Source: Nemertoderma westbladi (taxonomy: Eukaryota > Xenacoelomorpha > Nemertodermatida > Nemertodermatidae). From it: DNA of 23,032 nt. Shown piece by piece: positions 8,010 through 15,509 of the stretch (positions are counted from its first letter, which is position 1; every line of letters starts with the position of its first letter). The DNA lies in assembly GCA_032718475.1 (NCBI GenBank), contig JAUCBJ010005826.1:1-23032 (forward strand), written 5' to 3'. A program made the translations under genes and the position numbers. The notes beneath the pieces are model-generated. The model did not search any database, had not been told where the DNA came from, and worked only from the letters and a program-made list of their open reading frames with translations.

Positions 8010-10370
8010 TCTCAGCATTCCGAGGAGCTGGCGCAGCTTTAATAACAATAAATGTAAAAAATTATTTTTTATTAATCTATAACAATATAAAATGAAATAA
8101 AAAGGATCCACAGGAACTCTTACGGGCAACAATAATTGCAGTACATAAAATCTTTACTACTGTAGTTGAGTCATACAATTCAGTAGCCAATTTAAAGGTT
8201 GGTAATGGCACACGGTATAGGTCGAAAGGCCCCTATTAGGTCTAGGTGGATGGGTCGGTAGAACTATCCAGTATAACTATGGGTCGGTATTATCCCGCAA
8301 TGCTCGATGCCTGTCGTTAGGGCCTTGTATTGCATCGGTATAGCTCGTGACCAGATATCAAACAACTTCATACATTGATAATTGATATTATTTTAATTCA
8401 CCTCTATTTTATGAAAGCTCTATATGCCTTGTTAGATTCATTGGTTAGCTTCAAAAATTAACCTACACGAACACAGAAATCCCATCAAAAAATAATAAGC
8501 ATAATATTTTGAGAAATAAACAATTTTGGATATAAGCCTTCTGCAGTGGTAATCTTATTGACTGACAATCATTAAATGAGATCTGTCTATTACCTGAGAC
8601 TAAAGAACACAGACTCTATAGTGTAATAGGAGGTAGGGAATGCAGGTTTCAATCTCGTTAGGTCTAGCTGGCAGCCGTGTGGCTAGTTACATACAACCCC
8701 CCTCCACTGGCATTCCCAGCAACTGGCTCCCTTACACACACATCCCCCATCTATGTACCAGCCAACTTGCAAGTTGGCCAATAAATGATCAGTATTTAAT
8801 GAGAATCCATTTTTTATGCCGTTTTAATTACTTTAGATCAATTAAAGACACAATTATTAAAGCAAATCACTTGAACTAATTAAAAACTATAATAGAATGG
8901 CGTATGTGGATTACATCTGTATAATTTTTAATTATAATTATTTAAATCTTATACTGTAAAACAATTAATTTCCTACAGCATACCATCGCCTACACGTACA
9001 GACGTAGCCTGCTACGCCTACCTGCCTACGCGCAGATACGCATAGGCTAATACACCTGCGCGGAAAGTCAACCGGGAACTAGCTAAACAATAATACAATG
9101 CAGCATTGTAGGCCCCACAGTATGCAGTATGGCGGTAATTTCAAAATACATCTTCAAAATATATCTGCATACCCACTGTCAGACTGTTCAGCTTGTCAGC
9201 TACTGGTCCGGTACTTCAGTATTTAGTCCAAGGACTACTGCAGTACTGAATCTTCAGTCAGTCAGTAGTCCTAGTCTTTGATTTAGTCTAACTAACTGTC
9301 GTACAGTAGGTAGCCGGTAGGCGGTAGCCTGGTAGCGGTAGCGTACTCGTACTGGCTGCAGGGCTGACTGGCGTAGACATGGTGTTAGGGTTAGCTGTTG
9401 GGCCTACAGTAGTAAACAGGTACCGCAGTACAGCAGTACCGGTAATTTGCGGAAACATTCAGTGTTGCCGTTAGGCCTACAAGCTGACAGCTGGACAGGC
9501 TGACAAGAATTGTAAAATTAAACTAGACTTATTTATTACTACCAGACTGCCAGACCACAGTCAGACAGTGGGCATTTTTCACTCACTCACACTGCCCTAC
9601 AGCCCTCGCTCTGCCATAACAATTTATTAGGCCTATTTAGTTAGATTAGATAATGCTGTAATGCGATAATGGACACTTGCTGACTTGTCAACTCGTTTGA
9701 TTGCGTTGTTCAGTTCAGATTGCATGTTGTTCAAAATTTATTGAGAGCGAAGTGATGGCGTGGCGAACAGTGAACATTTGGGCTTGGCCTTGGCTTACTT
9801 AATACCAATATCAATATGCCTACCAGTGCCAATCATTTCAGCATTTATTCCCTCCCTTCCCATGTACTGTACAGCAGGTACAGGCTACGCACAGTCAGAC
9901 ACATTATTTGGTAGCATATTTTTTGTAAATGGCCTCTACCGGTAAGTTAATATCATACAGTCATATGCCATTTTCATAAGTTTGTAAGAACAAGACTGGT
10001 TTATTCTCCTTACTCCTGGACTCCCTCCATGCATGTACTTTTTAATGTAGCCTTATAGCCTATAGACCTACCCTCTACTTGGGGTGCTCTCAAAGTGACC
10101 ATTCAAAAGAAATTGACATTCATAAGATATTTGGTTAATCACCATTTAAGGGAGGGAAAGAGCAGGTTACATTGACGGGGTTTTATAATAACCAAGACAA
10201 TAATCTAAATTTACTGTAGGATCACAGTTTTACAGTTAGTTTGTCTCACTCACTAGCCTACAGCATTAGCACTAATATAAATACCGATACTTATTAATTA
10301 GTAGTTTAAAGAAAACTGTTTTCAGTAGGCCATTTCAATATATTTTATTTACTATAATAATCGTGGTATT
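8010..10370. other. Long intergenic region upstream of TTI1
   Basis: No gene is recognised in 2.3 kb. About 8980-9480 is rich in short GTAGC/GGTAG, CTACG and AGGCCTA words and includes a 9-bp inverted repeat, GGACTACTG (9232-9240) with CAGTAGTCC (9263-9271). The promoter of TTI1 should lie here. A consensus donor, CTACCG|GTAAGT (GT at 9942), could end a 5'-UTR exon joined to an acceptor at 10378 or 10421, but nothing else supports this. Confidence 0.4.
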
Positions 10371-10421
10371 GATTACAGGATTATTCTTATATAACATAGA
10401 ATAAAAGTTGGTTTATTATAG

Positions 10422-10427
10422 AGAACA
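10422..10427 (+). promoter_or_regulatory. Splice-acceptor-like AG just before the TTI1 start codon
   Basis: TTTATTATAG ends at 10421, leaving only AGAACA before the ATG. A second candidate, GATTACAG, ends at 10378. Either could join a 5'-UTR exon by cis-splicing or accept a trans-spliced leader; the sequence alone cannot choose. The start context (ACA before ATGG) is good. Confidence 0.35.
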
Positions 10428-13400
10428 ATGGCTGAAGCAAAAACTGAGGCAACAATACCGCGAAGTGTTGAACGTTTGGAACCCTTAATTACAATGGTTG
10501 TAAAACACCCAACGGAACCCAACATACGTTGTCTAATCGCCAGTCTGGCCCATCTAACCAACTCCCAGGTAGCGGAACTGCATGAACTGTTTTCCTACCC
10601 ATTAGTGAGAGCGTTGAAATCAACCTCTAGCGAGACTGTTTGGATCCAATGTATCGCAGGTCTCAACATTATCATTCAACCGAGTAAGGTGGTCTCATGG
10701 CCGATGTTTCGGGATATATTTACAACATTAAATGTAAAACTTGGAACACCTGAAGGTAAAGCTTTACCAGAGATTAGCGAGGAGATTAAAATTAATGTAT
10801 TAAAACTTAATAAGTTGTTATTGCAACGCTCAGATTCGGAGTTAATTTGTGTAAATTTCTTTAATTCTAATTTTATTCCGGCGATCGGGTTCTCTATAAC
10901 ATTGTTTCTTAGTTTTTTAGAACAAGAACGATCTCGTGATCTCCTGTTAGAAGTTTTTAAATATTTACAATATTTGATGAATCCAGAGGACGACAAAGTT
11001 AAACCACTAGCTAGCTCAATCGCATCGGCATTCCTCCCCGGGATTTCGCTGTCTCTGACAAAGTTTATCACAAGAAACCCAACGATCGGACACGCGGTCC
11101 TTGCTGCTGCTATAGAAACTCTAAAATGTTTAATTGTTTCGGTAATGCGAGATGATCTAACAGAGTGGCCTTCAGTAGATTCTCCGCTGGTACCAAAACG
11201 AAGTGATTCTTTGATCGAAAGAAATTCTGAAAAATTAACACTTCTGTTTCGCGAGGTTTGCGATCGGTATCAGTCGCACTGGAGGTGCCGACTGGCTTTG
11301 GTCGAACTGTCTAGAGATCTAATGATCCATTGTAGAATTAATCTTGCTAATAATATTCCTATTTTGTTGCATTGTCTACTTTCTCATCTTAGTGATGATT
11401 CGAAAACCGTAGTAAATGTAGCGAAAAAATCCTTAAAACTATACCAAGATATTTCGTTGAAGACGAAAACTCAGTTAGATTCGATGTTGCACAACGAGCT
11501 GATAAATGTTATGAAGAAATTACCGGAAATTTGCGCTGTTTCGTCGCAGGAAAAAATAATAATGAAATTAAAATCTTTATTAGGAAATCTTACTTTCTTG
11601 CAAGAAAATAGTAAGGGTAATCAACTACTCCTCTCGCTAGTTTTGAAGGATAACTTTACCCGTGGTTTTCTGACAGTTTTAAGAATAGATTTGAGTAGCA
11701 TAGGAATACTAACTCAACAATCTTCAGGGATAACAAAGGCTCATTTCAATATCAAAACGAATGATACAGAGAAACTTGTATCTGGTATTTATCTTCCAAA
11801 GAAACGATTTATGTATATCACTGACGATTTAGCTTTATCGACTGTTCAAGACATCCTCAGAGTAATTGGAAAAGTTTGCGACATATCGATATTAATCGAT
11901 GATTACTTGAGTTACCTTCACGATAAACAAGAGTTACGATTATCCGCAGTTTACATTATTAATTCTGTAATCTTGGGTGCATGCCAACCAGGTGTACATA
12001 TGGAAGATAAAAGGGTGGGTTGTGTTGGCGAAGTCGTTCTTACTTATACTGACCTACTGATGTCCGCGGATTTAAATGAGGTACCTGAATCATCGTTAGA
12101 AGATATGAAATCCAATGCTTTTCTCGAGTCATTGCTCCTGGAAGGTATAGGTAACTGTGCTACGTATATTGGAAAAGAGTTTGATATCCTCATAATTCGT
12201 GTGATTTACCCTTTGCTATTTAAATTAAGTAATAATTCATTAGCATTAATTTCCAATTCATCGTACTCAGCTCTTATTAACATTGTTACAATATGTGGCT
12301 ACGGGAGTCTCGCAAACTTTATTACTGATAACGTTGACTATCTGGTTAGCGATATTTTCCTTAAACTCCGACACATCGACATTCACCAGGAAGCGCCTTC
12401 AGTTCTTATAGTCGTTCTGGAATACAGCAACTTAGATTTAATTCCTTATATCTCGCACGTGATTGATTACGTATTGTCCATCTTAGACACCAATCAGGGT
12501 CGTATGGATACCGAATTATTACTCGTGTGTCGCGCCGTCGTCAAAATGATTAGCCAATCTGTTGATGTTGAGCAATCGCAGAGAACATGGGAGGATGATG
12601 AGTCACCAAGAACATCATTAAATAGGCAAAAAACTATCACGGAATATATTACTCAATATCACGATCTTCAAACTAAAGAACATAATGTATCTGAACACGA
12701 CAGTGATTCTGAAGAATTCGGTGACAAAGATCCCCCATCAGACTCAGAGAAACAGTTGCAAGACGATACAGAACGAATCCCTCTGCATATAAGTCTCACC
12801 TGTAGCATAATATCCCGTTGTGTTTCATTTATGAGTTCTCCTTTGCCACAATGTCGGATGGTTGTTTTGGATACAGTTGTTTGGTCCATTAAGATCTTAT
12901 CATCCCGACATAATCAACTATTTCCTGAGGTTCATCACCTCTGGACGCCACTGATTCCGAGGTTCTCAGATTCCGAACCCCCGGTCCGTCTCAAGGCCTT
13001 CGACGTTCTCGTCTGCATGGCCCAACACGCGAAATCTTTCGTGAGCAACCGTATTGGCAAGGATGCCTTGCCCCATATTATTAGTTTCCTTAGCAACCAA
13101 GCGCGCGTTAGTTACGCATCCCATTCCTCGTATATTTTCTCCTCTTCCTATAAAACCCAGTTGTATATCATACAATATTTGTTCCCATTATGTCGATATT
13201 TAAATCTCCATTGGAAACAAATTCACGAACTTTGTTCCACTTGTCTCCCTTATCTCTCCTGCAAGCAGCCGGAGTTACTACAGTCTGCGGTCGTTGAGTG
13301 TCTGACTTTGTTTAACTCGCTGCATTCAGATATTGTTTGGTCTTTATTAATTAAATACAGTTCTGTGACTTTATTGCCTTCTATTCCTAAAGAGTCGGAC

Positions 13401-13457
13401 GGTAATGAATATTATTGCAATGTTAATAAAATTTTAAATATTGAAAAAAGTATATAA
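10428..13457 (+). CDS. TTI1: TELO2-interacting protein 1 (TTI1), TTT complex subunit
   Basis: A HEAT/ARM-type helical-repeat protein of 1009 residues, close to the roughly 1090 of human TTI1. With TELO2 and TTI2, TTI1 forms the TTT co-chaperone that brings PIKK kinases (mTOR, ATM, ATR, DNA-PKcs, SMG1) to HSP90/R2TP. The family is recognised at both ends: the N-terminal ELHELFSYPLVRALKS (residues about 50-65) and the C-terminal block from KDALPHIISFLS through LCRYLNLHW to LPYLSCKQPELLQSAV (about 880-965), which follow the vertebrate protein closely. Residues about 710-785 are hydrophilic and acidic (SEHDSDSEEFGDKD), an expected disordered loop. The whole protein is one open exon. The ATG has a good context and no longer in-frame start exists. 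A variant signal, ATTAAA, lies at 13548. Confidence 0.93.
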   Translation: MAEAKTEATIPRSVERLEPLITMVVKHPTEPNIRCLIASLAHLTNSQVAELHELFSYPLVRALKSTSSETVWIQCIAGLNIIIQPSKVVSWPMFRDIFTTLNVKLGTPEGKALPEISEEIKINVLKLNKLLLQRSDSELICVNFFNSNFIPAIGFSITLFLSFLEQERSRDLLLEVFKYLQYLMNPEDDKVKPLASSIASAFLPGISLSLTKFITRNPTIGHAVLAAAIETLKCLIVSVMRDDLTEWPSVDSPLVPKRSDSLIERNSEKLTLLFREVCDRYQSHWRCRLALVELSRDLMIHCRINLANNIPILLHCLLSHLSDDSKTVVNVAKKSLKLYQDISLKTKTQLDSMLHNELINVMKKLPEICAVSSQEKIIMKLKSLLGNLTFLQENSKGNQLLLSLVLKDNFTRGFLTVLRIDLSSIGILTQQSSGITKAHFNIKTNDTEKLVSGIYLPKKRFMYITDDLALSTVQDILRVIGKVCDISILIDDYLSYLHDKQELRLSAVYIINSVILGACQPGVHMEDKRVGCVGEVVLTYTDLLMSADLNEVPESSLEDMKSNAFLESLLLEGIGNCATYIGKEFDILIIRVIYPLLFKLSNNSLALISNSSYSALINIVTICGYGSLANFITDNVDYLVSDIFLKLRHIDIHQEAPSVLIVVLEYSNLDLIPYISHVIDYVLSILDTNQGRMDTELLLVCRAVVKMISQSVDVEQSQRTWEDDESPRTSLNRQKTITEYITQYHDLQTKEHNVSEHDSDSEEFGDKDPPSDSEKQLQDDTERIPLHISLTCSIISRCVSFMSSPLPQCRMVVLDTVVWSIKILSSRHNQLFPEVHHLWTPLIPRFSDSEPPVRLKAFDVLVCMAQHAKSFVSNRIGKDALPHIISFLSNQARVSYASHSSYIFSSSYKTQLYIIQYLFPLCRYLNLHWKQIHELCSTCLPYLSCKQPELLQSAVVECLTLFNSLHSDIVWSLLIKYSSVTLLPSIPKESDGNEYYCNVNKILNIEKSI

Positions 13458-13547
13458 TGGTTTAAAACTAATTACAAGTCATTTATAGACTTTTGATCAA
13501 ATGCGAGACGTGTTGAATTATAATAATAATAATATGCCACTGATTTA

Positions 13548-13553
13548 ATTAAA
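13548..13553 (+). terminator. Possible poly(A) signal (ATTAAA) of TTI1
   Basis: ATTAAA about 90 nt after the TTI1 stop. There is no plus-strand AATAAA in the first few hundred bases, so this variant is the best candidate. A small hairpin, CGCTGTT-AACAGCG (13642-13661), follows. Confidence 0.4.
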
Positions 13554-13557
13554 CAAA

Positions 13558-14019
13558 CATAAACAAATTCAATTATTATTATTTTTGTTATGCCGCTATT
13601 TCTTATTATTACAGGTCAACGTTTTATTAAAAAAACCTTAACGCTGTTAATATAAACAGCGATTTCTCATGTATCAAATAGAACATGTTAGTTGACCCTA
13701 GAGAACAATGTCACAGTAGTAGCTGTACATTTTAATAGCGAAGTAATTTAGACTTTACAGTTGTTCTAGATCGTACTTTAAAATGCCTTTGAAACCTGAA
13801 ACATTACTCTCCCGCCGTCATTATTTTTTTCACCAACATTACTTTACAAATAATTAAACGAAGAATAACCTTGTGGAAGCATTACCCGTCTTGTAAAAAA
13901 ACTGAGGATTTACCTCTTCATTATGACATTTTAGCCAATTCCAAATAATGTAAGCCTGACCGCCTATTAATTAATTAATTAGTTGTGGACAATAATAAAA
14001 ACCATAAACCAACCAAAAA
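13558..14019. other. AT-rich 3' flank of TTI1, no gene
   Basis: Contains the 7-bp stem/6-nt loop hairpin at 13642-13661 and otherwise AT-rich sequence. Nothing else recognised. Confidence 0.5.
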
Positions 14020-14641
14020 CCAGGAGCGTCTATCTTTTGTGTCAGCACTATACCAGACCTTCGGATACGTAAGGGGAAGTTAAATAGTCTGTCCAGGATT
14101 TGGAAGTCCCATAGAATAAAACGGAACCTTAAGGTTCGATTATTTATGGCAGTAGTAGTACCAGTATTTTTATATGGGAGTCCATGCTGCGCTCTAACTG
14201 CTGAGGACACCAAATCTCTGGATGGCACTTTCACAAGAATGCTGCGCCGTGTCATTGTGTCAAGTACAATGAACAGATCTCCAATCAGACTATACAACAT
14301 TGGAGGTGTACATTAGTCTCCCCTAGCTTGACACTTGAATGGAACCGCCTCCGCTTTGCAGGACATTGCTTTAGCCGTGAGGACCAGCCTGTGCATAATA
14401 TTGTGCTTTGGCGGCCTCATGGCATGGAGTGAATAAGCATGGTGGACAGCCCATGACTTTCTGAGACGCATCTTAAAGGGCACTGGTCTTGAAGGTGTGG
14501 ATGATGTAACAAATGTCATGGGTGATAGGGAGTTGTGGAGGCGCAATATTGTCGACAGGCCGACACAGCATTCTTAATAAATTGTAATATATATATATAA
14601 TGCAGATGCAATGCAGCATGCCGATCGTAGTAGTAGTAGTG
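14020..14641 (+). mobile_element. LINE 3' fragment (RT C-terminal region and tail), copy A
   Basis: The plus strand encodes, with stops and shifts, the post-RT region of an RTE-like LINE: LSRIWKSHRIKRNLKVRLF, then VFLYGSPCCALTAEDTK, SLDGTFTRMLRRV and YNIGG. Later frames give recognisable RRILKGTGLEGVDD and MGDRELWRRN segments. Stops around 14315 and frame changes make it dead. It ends in GCAGCATGCCGATCG and a TAGTAGTAG tail (14604-14641), like the fragment at 2845. The 5' boundary is approximate, as the element is 5'-truncated. The minus-strand open frames over it are shadows. Confidence 0.8.
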
Positions 14642-15191
14642 TGAGCACTGATAAGTGTTCATCAGGACATATATTCCAGTAGATGCAATTATAAATATTT
14701 ATGCCAAGCGAAAAAACGTCGCATACAACTAATTTAGCAATTTCCGCTAGGCCTACCGTAGGCCTATTCAGATAGTGGTGCAAATTGTACGTGAGTGAAA
14801 ATATGATCTCCTGCGTAAATTGACTTCAGGTGAAATAAAGATTCATTTACTGTTTTGGAATATTTTAAATTAAATTAAATAAATTTTGTAAAGTAAAGCC
14901 CGCAAACACATTGGTGTTTGCGGTCATTTTGCCCCATTGGGGGGCATTGGGACACGGTCTGCAGGTTGTCGACCCTTATCGGCTGTTATGTGAAACTGTA
15001 TGATGACTTCAATGGCCGCATCAAAACCTCATCACATCATGTGTCTGTCTATGCGTATTCATTACGTAACTGGACGTCTCTTAAATTTTAAATTGTCACT
15101 TAAATTTATATAATTAAATTGAGACTTAAAACAACCAGAGCATTTTAGTTTGGGAGCCGAATTTAATAGTCCCTCGTTGTTTAAGAGTGAC
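14642..15191. other. Intergenic DNA between LINE copy A and the poly-G tract
   Basis: No gene recognised. It contains a strong hairpin at 14900-14923 and two AGGCCTA words near 14750-14765. Confidence 0.5.
14900..14923. repeat. Perfect 10-bp stem, 4-nt loop hairpin
   Basis: CCGCAAACAC, loop ATTG, GTGTTTGCGG. A second small dyad, GCCCCATTGGGG, follows at about 14931. The stem is too short for a microRNA precursor. It may be a small transposon core or a structured RNA element; neither is proven. Confidence 0.8.
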
Positions 15192-15215
15192 GGGGGGGGG
15201 GGGGGGGGGGGGGGG
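15192..15215 (+). repeat. Poly-G tract, 24 nt
   Basis: An uninterrupted run of 24 G, the same length as the two poly-C tracts at 1658 and 2410. It is able to form G-quadruplex structure. The proline-rich minus-strand frame over it is not a gene. Confidence 0.9.
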
Positions 15216-15463
15216 ACTTGACGCAAATCGCATCTTGACAAAACAATCAACGGAAGTCAATAGAACTGGTTGGAGTTTCATTTTAGAGATTAATTAATCA
15301 GCTGCAAATTGCGACGATTTTCCCCTGGTGAGTGTTGAATTTTTTGATTGCGTCAAAAGACCTACCCCAACCCCCCACCTGGTTTAAGAATAATCCTAAG
15401 AGATGGACTTTGCCTTACACAAAAATAGTATAAAACGATAAATTATAATATCCTTGTGCTTAA
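15216..15463. other. 3' flank of ABCB8, nothing recognised
   Basis: AT-rich sequence with a CCCCAACCCCCCACC segment at about 15365. No gene. Confidence 0.5.
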
Positions 15464-15469
15464 TTTATT
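15464..15469 (-). terminator. Poly(A) signal of ABCB8 (AATAAA)
   Basis: AATAAA on the minus strand about 40 nt after the ABCB8 stop codon, in a U/A-rich setting: a normal position for a short 3' UTR. Confidence 0.65.
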
Positions 15470-15509
15470 TATAATTATAATATTACTTTTTATGAATCAT
15501 AATAATTAA

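Noticed and set aside
9232-9271. 9-bp inverted repeat GGACTACTG/CAGTAGTCC as a regulatory site
   Set aside because: It consists of the AGTAC/CAGTA words that are abundant locally, so chance pairing is likely.
9760-9945. Hydrophobic 61-residue frame ending at a donor-like CCG-GTAAGT, as a first exon or small gene
   Set aside because: It begins at a non-ATG codon, resembles nothing known, and has no second exon in phase; kept only as a possible 5'-UTR donor.
13971-14546. Minus-strand open frames of 109 and 77 residues
   Set aside because: They run antisense to LINE copy A, whose plus-strand translation is the one with RT-family motifs.
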